NCBI GenBank assembly: GCA_029168955.1
Contig: JAPDOI010000364.1
Span: 660,672-724,671, forward strand
Source of the DNA: Aplectana chamaeleonis
Taxonomy: Eukaryota; Nematoda; Chromadorea; Rhabditida; Cosmocercidae
Reading direction: 5' to 3'
Length of the DNA: 64,000 nucleotides
This document shows positions 11,990 through 22,960 of this stretch, piece after piece (the first letter of the stretch is position 1; each line of letters opens with the position of its first letter). Below the pieces are notes generated by a model, which worked only from the letters and a program-made list of their open reading frames with translations, was not told the DNA's origin and did not search any database. The translations under genes and the position numbers were made by a program.

Positions 11990-12165
11990 CTTAACCTCAT
12001 CAGTACATACGAAATGCTGCAAAATAAGCCGCGTCACCCCGAAGTCACATCAGAACGTGCAAAACATCACGAAACTTGGCTTCGAGGTGACAACGGGAGG
12101 CTAGTTTGCCCTCCATGTCACAACAGGAAGGAGTAGTGGGCTCCAGGTGACAATCGGAATTTCCT
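11990..12165. mobile_element. MITE A-related right half, copy 1
   Basis: It contains AAATAAGCCGCGTCAC, GGCTTCGAGGTGACAACG, GGAGGCTAGTTTGCCCTCC and CCAGGTGACAA in the same order as 13870-14064. The latter continues into the inverted family A terminus. This copy is cut off just before the terminus and abuts the next element. Confidence 0.6.
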
Positions 12166-12183
12166 GAGATAGGTGCACCGACT

Positions 12184-12442
12184 CAGGAAATCCCGGTTGT
12201 CATCTGGAGGTCTCCAGCAGGTCGTGGGGCGGAGTCATGCCCTATCACATCCTCACGACCTCCAGGTGACATGATAGAGAACTTGAGGTGACATGAACCC
12301 TTATTTTTGCGTTCACCTCTTTACATGCTGGTCACCTCCACGTGACAAAAACTGATTCCCCTCCCCTAACTTTGCGTTCACACTATACGATATGCCGCTT
12401 TCTAACCGATCATTTTACCGTGAACGTTTATTACAATAGCAC
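12184..12442. mobile_element. MITE family A, copy 2 (left half)
   Basis: It starts at AGGAAATCCCGGTTGTCA and is collinear with 4990-5314: the same GGAGGTCTCCAGCAGGTCGT hairpin block, GCGTTCAC block and TTTATTACAATAGCA end. The terminal TTGAAGGTTGGCGC segment is missing. It may form one composite element with the inverted end at 13870-14064. Confidence 0.6.
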
Positions 12443-12482
12443 GGTAATTCATGGAAAATTGATTTTTCACTCATCCCAAGTA

Positions 12483-12761
12483 TTGTGCTTCTCTGGGCCA
12501 AATTCCGGTCCGCAATTGCGTCGCGACACGCTTTGCGGCCGCGCGCTCTCGAGTCGAAAGAGTTCCCAGCGCAGAAGCCGCCGCTGTGTCGACTCTGGGT
12601 TGGCTTTGGAAACGGGGAACTAAACAAAATTGGAGAAAACAGTTTAAAAAAGCCTCTTCGGCGCGGCTTTGGAGGTGGGAACTCGACTGGCACGGGCGCG
12701 TGCTGCCGCAGAGCGTGTCGAGACGCATTTGCGGACCGGAATTTGGCCCAGATAAGCACAA
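12483..12761. mobile_element. TA-flanked MITE family E (Tc1/mariner-type)
   Basis: A 279-bp element with about 50-bp inverted termini: TTGTGCTTCTCTGGGCCAAA on the left and the complement of GGGCCAAA on the right, ending AAGCACAA. It is bracketed by TA at 12481-12482 and 12762-12763. The interior is a weaker inner palindrome. TA duplication is typical of Tc1/mariner insertions. A single end of the same family lies at 21392-21470. No transposase. Confidence 0.75.
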
Positions 12762-12763
12762 TA

Positions 12764-13309
12764 CACTGCGATGCATAATCATAGCAACACCTTCAAAATA
12801 AGAGTATCATATGTTGGATTGAGGTTTTAGATATTGGAGAAAGTTTCCATGTTTTCTGCCACGACGAAAACGATGGGTCAAGTGGTATGACCAGGAGTTA
12901 CCCATTTCGCGCTTTGTCATAGAATAAAGCTTGTATTTTGCGCGGCGCATAAGTATAGCAGCACTTGAGAGAACTGCCCTCCCGACGATCGTTTGAAACC
13001 TTCCTCGCACTGCAGAGTGCGTTTGAAGAAAATTTAATAGGTGAGGGTTCTTCTCTGAAATTCACTGTGGGACCACAGCAGGGGCCCACACCTAAGTAAT
13101 GAGAAAACGCGAAAATTGTCGCAGACCCACATCAAGAAAAATTTTCTTCAAAGGCATTTCCCAGGGATGCAAAAGGTCTCAAACGGTAGAGAGCGCAGTT
13201 TTTCAAAACTAGAATTTTTTCGGGTCCCTATTTGAGAACTTAAGTTTTTGCAGTTTTGAAACAACAAATTATGTTCGTGGACAAGTTTCTTTACTTTCTT
13301 CCGCTATCT
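12764..13309. other. Non-coding stretch
   Basis: No gene, hairpin or repeat recognised. Short open frames only. Confidence 0.3.
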
Positions 13310-13570
13310 ACATACAGTTCACCTCCGCACTGCCGTGCAGTTCGCAAAGTGCACGCTGATTGCGAAATCGTGCTGCGGCGCGGCTGCGAGTATCCTGTGA
13401 CAGGGATGTGGGATCACCCGGGCGGTGGGTTCACTCGGGCATCAAAGGCAAAAACCGCCCGGGTGAACGCACATCCCTGCCTGAGGATACTCGCAGCCGC
13501 GCCGCAGCACGTTTTCGCAATCAGCGCGCACTTTGCAGACTGAACGGCAGTGCAGAAGTGAACTGTATGT
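13310..13570. mobile_element. Near-perfect foldback element, ~110-bp arms
   Basis: The termini ACATACAGTTCAC / GTGAACTGTATGT bound two arms that pair almost completely over about 110 bp. Shared blocks include GCTGATTGCGAAA, GTGCTGCGGCGCGGCTGCGA, CAGGGATGTG and TTCACCCGGGCGGT or GGTTCAC variants. The central loop is about 20-30 bp. Transcription would give a long double-stranded hairpin. No coding capacity. Confidence 0.85.
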
Positions 13571-13869
13571 TGCGGTCTTCGGCGCTTATCTGATATGGTG
13601 TCGACTAATCCGAAGTCGACTTATTCAGTCGAATGATCTTTTCAAATATTTCCATTCAGCCGCAGTGTAGTGCATACAGTGTGTTATCATGATAGAGAAC
13701 ACCCCATTAAACCAATTCCTCAACTACTGCGAATAACTCTACTATTTTTATAACGAAACAGGAGACGAAATTTTTCAAAAGGTCTGACTCTCTGCGCCCT
13801 CCCACACTCTGCCTGACTCTCGCTGCCTGTGAAGCCTACGATTGGCTTGTCGCGGTCTCACTGCATCAG

Positions 13870-14064
13870 AACATGTTAAATGTTGCGAAATAAGCCGCGT
13901 CACCTCGAAGTCACAACAGAAAGTGCAAAACGTGACGAAATTTGGCTTCGAGGTGACAACGGGAGGCTAGTTTGCCCTCCATGTCACAACAGGAACGAGT
14001 TGTGGGTTCCAGGTGACAACAGGGAATTCCTGAAAAGTTAGCGCCGACCTTCAATGGAGGACGT
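13870..14064. mobile_element. MITE A-related right half, copy 2
   Basis: Collinear with 11990-12165 and ending in CCAGGTGACAACAGGGAATT, then TTAGCGCCGACCTTCAATGG. The end is the reverse complement of the family A left terminus. It is therefore the right end of a composite family A element, possibly one starting at 12184. Confidence 0.6.
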
Positions 14065-14512
14065 GAAGAATCATTGGGATCCACGCCGACTGTACGGTTG
14101 CGGTCAACCGCCTGAAGCCCTAAGTCAGTATTGGTTGTTTAGAATCGTGAAATCGATTTCTGATTAAAGTCTCAGTTATGGTTCGATTTTGATTTGTGTC
14201 CCTCAAGTCACCGATGCTCACGACGCTCATGTGGCGAGAATTTTCTTCTGTTACGCCCTACTCAGACATCGGCGTTTCGCTGCCCCTGGTTTTTGCAGAC
14301 GTCTGCAATTGGTGAGATTTCGAAATTGACCAATAGCAGATCTGCTGCGGAAGCCAGCGGCACCAAAGCGTTGATGTATAATTAGGGCCCTAATGACGAC
14401 GGCTCTTTCACTGAATCGTCCAGGGGCCATTCCTGTTCTTCTAGTCCAAATCTACTAGCTACGTCCTAGGTAACTATAGGAATATACCTTCTACTACCTT
14501 CTACTATACCTT
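14065..14512. other. Non-coding stretch
   Basis: Nothing recognised apart from a short CTACTACCTT-type direct repeat near 14490-14512 at the edge of the next element. Confidence 0.3.
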
Positions 14513-14960
14513 CTCTGAGACTGTAATAGCCGAAAAATAGCCCACCAGGCTATGTAACGGCTCCTGGTGAGCTATTTCTCCATTATTTCTTGGATATTTC
14601 TTGGGTTTACACGAAATAGCCAAGAAATCACCGAGCAATAACCGAGAGGTAACTAGAATTAACCAAAAATAAACGATGCGCTGCCGTCGCCGGCTCCCCA
14701 AGCTTAGCGTGGTCCAAGTACATCAAATGTGGGTAACTGGGCCGACAACGGCGCTGACATCTGAACCATGTCTTAAGAATGCATCGTATACTTTCTCGGG
14801 CGCAATATTTCTCGGCAATTTCGCGGGCAGCTTTATTTGGCGTCGATTTTAAGGCTATTTGACGGCAACCAGCTGTTTCCCGGCTACTTCATGGCTATAA
14901 TGTGGAAAGTAGGTATTTCATGGCTATTTTCCGGCTACCTCTTGGCCAAAACTCTCAGAG
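14513..14960. mobile_element. MITE family F, copy 1
   Basis: The element is bounded by CTCTGAGA... and ...CTCTCAGAG, with inner terminal blocks AAATAGCC / GGCTA. The body is rich in GGCTATTT and CTCGGC words and contains GTGGGTAACTGG, GCATCGTATACTT and ATATTTCTCGGCAA. It is collinear with 25397-26055, and part of the body recurs at 16190-16290. Non-autonomous. Confidence 0.6.
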
Positions 14961-16014
14961 TTTTCATACAATTGAAGCTGGCGAATAGCTGCCTTTCGTA
15001 AGCTCATTGTGACTATGAGCGGATCGATTCTTCTCGTGGTGCCTGCGGGCGGATCGCTGGCAGTTAGGAGGAAATATCGGATCTTGGCAGAGGCTGATAC
15101 TCCAGCCCGATTCCGAGAGATTTTCCTTTTTGCACACCAGCTCGTGATTTTCCAGCGGAAACTCGCAAATGTGTGATCGGAGATCGGACTATCGGTATCT
15201 TTCCGATCAGCAGCTGGTGTTCCTTTCTATCATTAATCAGTCTTCATCTGAAAGACTTGTTTTTTTCGGCTAGCTGCAAGCGACGTGCACGCTCCGTGAG
15301 CAAGCAATGCTTGTATGATCTTTTTTTTTTGGAGGAAAAGCAGAACATGTTCCGGGTTTGAGGTCGGTCATGTAAAATTGGCTCCAAAACGGAGTGTACC
15401 TATAACGACGAAGTGCAATTAAAGCTATTCACTTAGAATTCTAACTATTAATTCTAACTATAACTAATAATTTGAGCACCACTAGTCAATAATGGAATGA
15501 ATTAACACATTCAGCAAGTTTGAAGACATCATTTCTCAGCGAAAGTTGAAGAGAACAGTAAGAAGGAGCCAAGCTGAGTGGAGCACAATGAACAAGTCAT
15601 ACACAGAGTTTCTGGTTGGACACGGATAACTTTTGTATCACTCGATTTATAATTGATGGAAGAAAACGTAAACATGAAAAATAGAAATTTGCCCCACTTT
15701 TTTTCTGACGAACAAGGGAACCACATCTGGTCTAAAATGTCGTTTCCAATGCAATCCATAAGAGTTCATGCTTATCCAGTGATGTTTTGAAATCTAAGTT
15801 TGACGCTGCTGAAGTCTTCTCTGCATCGAGTTATGTTTGTGGGTTTAAACGATTGAGCGAAAAGGTAAGGGTAGACTCAGGGTTATTTTCAGGATGTTCA
15901 GAAAAATTTTTCGGCTTCGATTCAAAACCTGTTTCTGAGTGTACTTAGAAAATCGCCGCATTCAATAAGTGTCAAATATGCATTGAACTCGAGAGACCAC
16001 ACCCATTGAAAGGC
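14961..16014. other. Non-coding kilobase
   Basis: AT-rich. I see no splice-bounded exon, tandem repeat or clear inverted repeat. Confidence 0.3.
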
Positions 16015-16045
16015 CCTATCGCAGGGGCACGTCCCCTGCGATAGG
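16015..16045. repeat. Perfect 13-bp stem hairpin
   Basis: CCTATCGCAGGGG, loop CACGT, CCCCTGCGATAGG. The stem is perfect. It lies at the left edge of a segment related to family F (16190-16290), so it may be an element terminus. Confidence 0.7.
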
Positions 16046-16479
16046 CTCCAAACGGCAGCGCGTGCTGTAAAATTTAATCCCAGAAGAACGTGTTGCAAAA
16101 TAGCCCAGCGCTATCGTAATAGCACACCGACACGCGAAGCGGCCGGAACACCCAAATCCTCCGCGGCCCGCTTGCATTGCACGATATGTGGCCGCCAGCA
16201 CTTGGACGAGATCTCCAGCGGCTGGGCGGCCAGGTACCGCAAACTTGGGTAATTGAACTGGCAATGCCGCTGACATCAGTGTCTAGCCTGAAGAGTGCTT
16301 TTTATGCTTCCTTTTTTTGAAAAATCGTTTTGTACTAGTGTTGAATGCGTATCATGCACGCATTAAGCGTTTTATTTGTTGAGGCACGTGTTGTAATTTC
16401 AAACGCAAATGGGGAACGTGCTCACCGGCAGCACATTCCCTGATTGTGCTCGAAACTGTCTTGTCTTCGAGTTGAAGGA

Positions 16480-16975
16480 ATATTCCACACGCATTAATTG
16501 CTGCAATTATCTGAGTATGTCGATTTTCGGGAAAAAAATAGGTTTCGTTTTGATTCTCCCACCGAATTCAAATTTTCGGGGCATAATGCGACCTTTGATG
16601 ATTTCTAAAGCACTGTATTTGCCTTGATACTCCTCTGTAGAGATTATTTGGGAAGTACAACACGAATCTGAGGTTTGTTTATCGATTTTCGATAGATTAT
16701 GGTGGGTATACGGTAGTTTGGTCACAGCCCCTTTTTTGGTTGAAAACTTTCTTGTGGTATAAATAGGGGCGCTGAACAAGAATTTGAGGGTTATCGACTT
16801 TCGAAATACTAAAGTAGTGTATGCCTCCTAAATAGCATTATATATACCGTAACCTAGAGTAAGCAGCTTAATACCGTGAAACAAACCTCAAGCCCGTGTT
16901 CAGGACCCCGAATAACCTCCAAAAAAGTTTTGAGCCAAATCCAAAACGATTTTTGTGAAAGCCTTAAAAATTTCC
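16480..16975. mobile_element. Family G element, partial copy
   Basis: Collinear with the interior of the full element at 55791-56921. Shared blocks include CACGAATCTGAGGTT, GGTGGGTATAC, GTAGTTTGGTCA, and the inverted ACCGTAACCTA and GTGTTCAG(C/G)ACCCC blocks. The termini are missing. It lies directly left of the hAT element at 16986. Confidence 0.55.
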
Positions 16976-16985
16976 TAGTGGGTAC

Positions 16986-17973
16986 CAGGGATGAGCGGAA
17001 GTTATTTATGAAATTTCGGATAATGGATATTGGGACGACCATTTCAATTTTGAAAATTGCAATTTGGAAATCAAAACCCAGCGGAAAATCAGAAATAAGT
17101 TTACCTGAATACACTCTAATCACCTTTGGTACTTACCTAGTGCTACCATATTGCTGATTTTTCAAATTTGTAGTACCGATTTAGATCCCTTGCTGGGAGG
17201 AGATTCTCCAGCCACATTCTCGGCGTCGTTCTTTCACATCAGCCTTGGTGGCATACGCCTGCCCCATGATTCAACGACAAGGAAGTCGGAGGATAATCTC
17301 CTGCCAGCAAAACGTCTAAATAGAACACTATCCTTCTTCTTTGTTCGAGAACACAGACTAAGATGGCAAACAATCCGCTCCTACTTAGCATTTTAAACAC
17401 ACAATTCATGATCCTTTTCTTAAACAGCAGAAAGCGTAGCCTTGTGAATGGACGGGGAGCGATCATCGCGGCATGTCGTTCAACGCTAGGGGCACCACTG
17501 ACTAGCGAGATTTCCATAGCGCGTGATGATCTATATTCGCAGCCCCGTTCATTTACAAGACTAAATTTTACGAAGGAACTGTATGTAAACTCTGCTTAGG
17601 TTGTAACCTTCACGTAAACACAGACTAGTCAGAGTGCCCTATTAGATCCAATGAAAACATGGACAAAGAAAATTCTCCCTGGAAAAGAACCCAGTTCAGG
17701 AATGGGTAAACCTGAATCTGTCGCAAAGAAACCCATTCTCACTGGGTGTTTGGTTTATACTAGGCATATATAGCTCCCATCGATATGTGGATCCCATTAA
17801 TCGCACCTTCTAAGAGTGAAAAGCAATCTCAGATTCAGGTTCAGCACAAGAACATCCTGAACGTTCGGCAGGTAAAGCCGTTCAACCTCCCGAAATTCTA
17901 ATCTCATGACTATTTCAGATTTCTTTCGCACTTTTGCAGCATTTTCCGGAAGACAGAACTCCGCTCATCCCTG
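16986..17973. mobile_element. hAT-type non-autonomous element (family D, long form)
   Basis: A 988-bp element with ends CAGGGATGAGCGGA / TCCGCTCATCCCTG. It is flanked by perfect 8-bp direct repeats GTGGGTAC at 16978-16985 and 17974-17981. The ends match the 258-bp element at 10214. The ~700-bp interior (about 17150-17900) is unlike the short form and has no recognisable transposase. Open stretches of less than 100 codons overlap on both strands. Confidence 0.9.
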
Positions 17974-17981
17974 GTGGGTAC

Positions 17982-18700
17982 CTTCACTTTTTCATTCAAT
18001 TGAGGAAGTCCACCGCAACTCGGTTTAGAAAAGTCTTTAGCAGCTACAAAGAAAAATTTAAAAACGTCATCTGAAATACAATAACTGATATGAAATTCTT
18101 TGGAAACGGTAGTTTCGGCCAAATGTGATTCCCTAATCGGACGTGACGCTATTTGAATAAGAAAAAAGTTTCTCCTACATCCCACTTCATAAAGCATCCA
18201 CAAAAGAAGTACAATCTGTTTTTTTGGTACGACATGGTTTCTGGAGTATTTATCTCAATATTTCACTCCCTGCATCCACTCTGGAAGGACCCTCAAACAC
18301 TTCAATGGCAACAACTCACAAATGATAAGCGGACGTCCATATGATTAAGTTGTAGAGCGAAGCGTAGGTGCTAAACTTTCCTTTGCCATGTGATAAGCGC
18401 TGATCGGATCCTAGTGTTTTGGCGGGATGACGTCCAGCCGAACGAGAACTTTGGCCATGGCGAGAGTTACTGTGTATTATCACCATCAAATCGGATAAAA
18501 TCAGAAAAAAATGGGAAAGCGAAGACAGACGTGAGGCCCCAATGTAGACACAGACACTGACTGTGTTAGATAAACTCATTTATCACTTCTTCTATAATCA
18601 AAGAGAAACGCTCGAAAAACAAACGACGTTGACCTAATGAGATAACTTCCATCAGCTGAAGACACTAGCAATGGTAGCTGCTATACTTTGATACTCGAGG
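17982..18700. other. Non-coding stretch
   Basis: No gene or repeat recognised. Confidence 0.3.
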
Positions 18701-19000
18701 TTTTTTTCAAATGAACGAATAATTTGAATATTGACTTTCTAAAACTTTCGAATGAATGAATTTTTCGAATCCTGGATTTTTTTTCATTTTCGAATGACTG
18801 TATTGATCTTCCAGAATTTTCGAACGATACTTTTTTATAATTAGCTTACAAATGTTGACAAAGTCGAGTGAATAAGTTACCCAAATGTTGGGTTTCTAGG
18901 AACTTCGAGTGAACGAATTATTCGAACAGTGTAGTCTTTATTCGAATAGAATGAGTGTTCAAAATTATTTGATTATTCGAATATTATTAGTTGGCCTAAC
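18700..19000. repeat. TTCGAA-rich degenerate repeat
   Basis: Many imperfect TTCGAAT / ATTCGAA words at irregular spacing, like a decayed version of the ordered 41-bp repeat at 29751-29960. Confidence 0.5.
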
Positions 19001-19009
19001 TCAAGTTAA

Positions 19010-19263
19010 ACTAGTTGTCGAGAATCGGACGAAATGTTGTTGAGAATCGGTCGAGAATCGAGTAGTTGTTCAAAAAAATGGATAGAAGTTGTCGAGAATT
19101 TCGGAATTCGCAGTATTTGTCGAGAATTCAAACCGATTTGTTCAGAATTTGGGAGGACGTTGCCGAGGAATCGGAAGAACGAGTGTTTGAACAGAATTCA
19201 GACAGATTTCTGGACAACCCCACTCGAAATTGAGATTATGTTTCAAATAGGTCGAGAATTTCC
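19010..19263. repeat. TTGTCGAGAATT-type repeat (family H), copy 1
   Basis: About ten copies of a TTGTCGAGAATT-like word in degenerate tandem arrangement. It begins with AGTTAAACTAGTTGTCG. It matches the complementary sequence at 31185-31445 and the arms of the inverted pair at 30045-30770. Confidence 0.6.
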
Positions 19264-19267
19264 TTAA

Positions 19268-19815
19268 AGGCAGTGGTCACGATGAAAAACGTTATCGAAA
19301 AAGTTACAAAAATCAGCTTAGATCAAAAACAGCTGAAAAACTATGAAGGTAGAGCGGTGAAAAACGGGCTAGAAATAGAGATTTTAAGGCCCAAAATCGC
19401 CACTTCGTGCACACGTGCACAGCGATGACGAAAAAGATCGCCGTCTCATGCCGAGCAGTCAAAAATCATCGACATTCAGAGGAAGAAGTAAATGTAAATT
19501 TACCTAATAAAACCAGTTGAGCAATGAAAGAAATCACTCCAGTCAATGTTCTTGACTAGTTGTGTAAATGAATCCGAAGGTTCAGTGATTGAAATTCAAA
19601 TTCAAGCCAGCTGATGTTCTTGATATAAGAGGTCATCGGTGCCGATGTTGTGGAGTGGGCTCGTCCACCATTAAAAGACAAGAAATCTCAGGCTTCAATT
19701 TCGGCCCAAAACAGTGTTTTTTCGCGATTTTTTCTCATAGGTCCTACTACTCGAGACCCAGAAAAGGGTTTAGAGAGAAAAAGACGACAAGCATATTTGA
19801 TCGCGTCCACTGCCT
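19268..19815. mobile_element. MITE family B2, copy 1, intact TTAA duplication
   Basis: A 548-bp element. The outer 16 bp TCCTTAAAGGCAGTGG and CCACTGCCTTTAAGGA are perfect complements, so TTAA flanks both ends (19264-19267 and 19816-19819). The interior (ATTTCGGCCCAAAACAGTG, TCGCGATTTTTTC, GAGAAAAAGACGA) is the inverse of 59471-60041. A piggyBac-type target site is inferred. No transposase. Confidence 0.85.
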
Positions 19816-20037
19816 TTAAGGATTCCGGACGGTAACTCCAGAACCCTCTTTACATCACATTCTTCGAACGTCGCGGCTGCTGTTTTCGTTCTTTTCTTTT
19901 CGAGTAGATCCTCTGCAGTTGTTTTCTATTCTGTTCCATTCTTCTAACTGGTTATCGATTATAATTGATTTCACCGAATTGTTAAATATCAAACTCTTTT
20001 TTTTGAATTATCATCTTCTGAAAATAGCGGGCATATG

Positions 20038-20316
20038 TATACTCTGTTTATCTTGAACTGCACAAAACACGGTCCGCCAATAGTCCTCTAATTGGCCCGC
20101 TAGCACCGTAGTGTACGTCCACGACGCCTTCTCGGCGGACTAGGGTGTGCACCCGGTGTGCAGAGCAATCGATTCGTCAGTGCCGTCACTCGGCCACCCA
20201 CCCTGCCACCCGGGTCTGCCGAGAACGTGTCGTGGACTTACACTACGGTACTAGCGGGCCAATTAGAGGACTATTGGCGGACCGTGTTTTGTGCAATTCA
20301 AGCTAAACAGAGTATA
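20038..20316. mobile_element. Foldback MITE family I, ~105-bp arms
   Basis: A 279-bp palindrome with ends TATACTCTGTTTA / TAAACAGAGTATA. The arms match almost perfectly for about 105 bp (blocks ACACGGTCCGCCAATAGTCC and TCTAATTGGCCCGCTAG). The GC-rich loop holds a CCCACCCTGCCACCCGGG stretch. TA at both ends suggests a Tc1/mariner-type target. Confidence 0.85.
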
Positions 20317-20924
20317 CCAATACATTGAATTTTCAAGTTAATGAATTTTGAAAGTTTTCGAGCTTTCGAGAATACTGATCTTCTTTTAGATGATCGGTAG
20401 TTGGAGCAGTCGGATTTAGAATATTATTCAAGAAGTAACACCAGAAATATCCAAATAACGTTGGTAATGAAGGTTGTTTATTCGATTAAATCTCGAGTGA
20501 TTCAGTTGTGGATGGAATATGCAACTCTAAACCTCGCAATAGTTGTTTAGCATTATACTGATTTTCAATTGTCCATACCAAGGCGATTGCTCTGTCATTG
20601 CCTGGATGGATTGGATAGGTCTGACACGAACAGGGTTCGGCGCGGGTGTGAGCTGCAGAGGAGTGAAAGGGGGGGGGGTCTGGTCCTTGGAGGAAGACCG
20701 ATTGGACCATCCTGTGCGTGAGTAACAACCGTCAAGTACAGTTTTTCACATGGAATTTGAATATACATTGCGATTTGGCCGAAAGGTTGTTTTAAGTGAG
20801 TTACGTGTGACGAAGTTCAATTAGGAAGTTTATGGTGAAGTCATAGTGAAGAAGTTTCCAAAATGATATTCAAGACCTATGGATCCCCGAATTAAAGAGT
20901 CCAAATCAGTTTACGAGTCACGAG

Positions 20925-21320
20925 AGTAAAATACGCGAGTCGAGCGTGGTCGATTTACCCTGTATACAAATTTTCAGCGTAAAGGATAGACGCTGAAGGG
21001 CGCTGTATTGTATGGGCCACACCTGGCTGCAGGCGTGGTCCCGCCGGGAGTTCACACTCTTTCAAAGTACGTATCACGAGAGTAGGATATTTCAGTCAAC
21101 CAGGGCCGATTTACCTTATATATAAACTTTCAACGCCTAAGATGTAGGCTGAAAACCGTTACATTACAATGTCTCACACCTTCTCCAGATGTTCTCCGGC
21201 CGGAAGATCACAAATTTAAAAACTAGGAGCCAAGAGAGCAGGATATTTGAGTCCAGCGTGGTCGATTTAGCCTATACTCAGGCTTTCACCGTCTCAGAGT
21301 AATTTCGAAGACGCCTACAC
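20925..21320 (+). repeat. 156-bp degenerate tandem repeat (family J), copy 1
   Basis: Three units, each with GAG(A)GTA(A/G)(A/G)ATA, then a CGATTTA block at 20951, 21107 and 21263, spaced exactly 156 bp. Each continues with a CAAACTTTCA(A/G)CG-like block and a CACACCT block. The right edge passes into ACTGGTGTTGGGC and GTTGAACGAC, which recur inverted at 30838-30910. Confidence 0.7.
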
Positions 21321-21391
21321 CTAAAGCGCACTGGTGTTGGGCTAGAAAATAGCCGCCCATGTTGAACGACTTCGTAGACCCACAGCATACA

Positions 21392-21470
21392 CTGTGCTTA
21401 TCTGGGTCAAATTCCGGTCCGCAGTTGCGGCTCGATACGCTTTGCGGCCGCACGCTTTGCGGCCCACCGT
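21392..21470 (+). mobile_element. MITE family E, single end
   Basis: TGTGCTTATCTGGGTCAAAT, then CCGGTCCGCAGTTGCG and ACGCTTTGCGGCCGC, match the left terminus at 12483. No opposite end found nearby. Confidence 0.6.
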
Positions 21471-21554
21471 AAAACAGCTCATTAAAGCTGTAATACGGAA
21501 ATCAGTATGGGTCAAGCTATGTGAACGTAACACTCAAATCCGATGCGCGCTTGA

Positions 21555-21835
21555 TTTAGCTTTGATAAGTTTAACGCAAAAGCTTCTAAAATCCTATTCC
21601 TCGTCTGTCACTACTTATCAAAACTTGGCCTATGATTGACCGCCAAATCCGATTTCGGTCATTTCACTACATTTCGAAGTTTTTTCATTACTTCTGGTTA
21701 TTTTGCGCCAAATCATTTCAAAAGATATTTCGAGACGTTTTTCTTATTCTTTCAAGTTCTATATTTCTTGTAATTATAACATTGCCAAATCATTACTTTT
21801 GCCAGGAAGCTAAACTTTCAGAGATCAGTTCTTGC
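21555..21835. repeat. Single arm of foldback family K
   Basis: Shares CGCCAAATC, TTTCACTACATTT, TTTTGCCAGGAAGCTAAACT and TTTCAGAGA with the right arm of the large foldback at 44580-45292. Confidence 0.5.
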
Positions 21836-22028
21836 TTCTGATTTTTGTTAGTAACTGGGAGTTAAACGTCGATATGAAACTGTGTTGTAAAACTAGGAAT
21901 GCCGAAACACTAACCCATTTTATGTAAAAAAATAACTTTTATGAATGTATGTCATTCACTAAGGTGTAGGTACTGAAACAATCACTTAGGTGGGTGCGAA
22001 AATCACTTCTGCAACAACCTGTCGAACT

Positions 22029-22640
22029 CTAAGAAGTAAAAACCGAAACAAACATTGAAAATGACTCTGAAACAGAACTGTCTTGTCGCGAAAGCACGAT
22101 GCTATCGCTCCGCAAGGAGGCATGGGCGCGGTCGGTCCCGCGACGAATGACGACGAACGGTAGAGACGCGGTCGGACTGGCTCGGTCTGAGTCATCAGTC
22201 TTCGCTTCTGCCGCGACCAAGCGTGGTCCATCTTCCAGCAGCTCTGTGCTGCTCTTTATTCTTACCTGTTCTGTGCGTCGTCTCGGGGCCTCTGGCCTTT
22301 AGAACACTACTATTCCACCTGCTGTACGGCTGACTCACGAAGAGCATATTCACTGAACAGGTCACTGGCCATGGCCCATCTTATTGATCGTGATGCAATA
22401 GTTCAGTGGTGCGTTTCTTCTCTTGTAATATTGTTCTTATTTCTTCCCCCCTCTAAGATCTCTCCACATTATCCTTGTAGTATAAACTAATCTATATTAG
22501 CTTGTATTCTGTTGTGTATGCAAGAGGGACATATATTTTGCACAATATATACTACAGTCGGGATCTGTATTTATTAGTCCAGGGAAGTTCAAGTGTGTGG
22601 CAACTGGTGTCAATTACCGGTTATGTGGTGTTATCGTGGT
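22029..22640 (-). mobile_element. Possible solo LTR plus gag start of an LTR retroelement
   Basis: On the minus strand, about 22250-22640 reads like a promoter-bearing LTR. It starts near TGTTATAAAGATAGC, has TATA-like CTAATATAGATTAG, and later an AACAG|GTAAGAATAA donor-like site. It is followed by a 60-80 codon open stretch (22029-22231) rich in S, R and D (for example KTDDSDRASPTASLPF) with no pol domains after it. No second LTR copy was found in the window. This could equally be an ordinary intergenic segment with a small exon. Confidence 0.25.
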
Positions 22641-22734
22641 TGCTATCTTTATAACAGTATACAGCTTGCCCGGGTTAATTAGTACACTGTGTTATGTTAT
22701 CCACTAGAACCGAAATAAACACTGAGGCAGGGAT

Positions 22735-22960
22735 GTGTGTTTTTCGTTTTTCGATTTTTCGGTTTTTTTCGTTTTTCGCCCTATTTGGCGAAAAAAAAAT
22801 CAATATCGAAAAAAAAACGAAAAAGTTTAAATTTTTATCAGTTTTTTTTCGCTCTGAAATTTGCGGTTTTGATGCGACTTGCAGTCGATCCTTCGCTGCC
22901 TGCAGACGTCTGCAGCGAGTTTGCACTCCTCTTTGATTCGATTTCGGAATCATTTCGCGC
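22735..22960. repeat. TTTTTCG/CGAAAAA-rich palindromic segment
   Basis: Runs of TTTTTCGTTTTTCG and their complements around a GGCGAAAAAAAAA centre. A related segment is at 24440-24580. It starts with CAGGGATG like the hAT elements, but I could not find a matching right end or target duplication. Confidence 0.45.

Noticed and set aside
22735..22960. Third hAT element starting CAGGGATG
   Set aside because: No complementary right end and no 8-bp duplication could be found.
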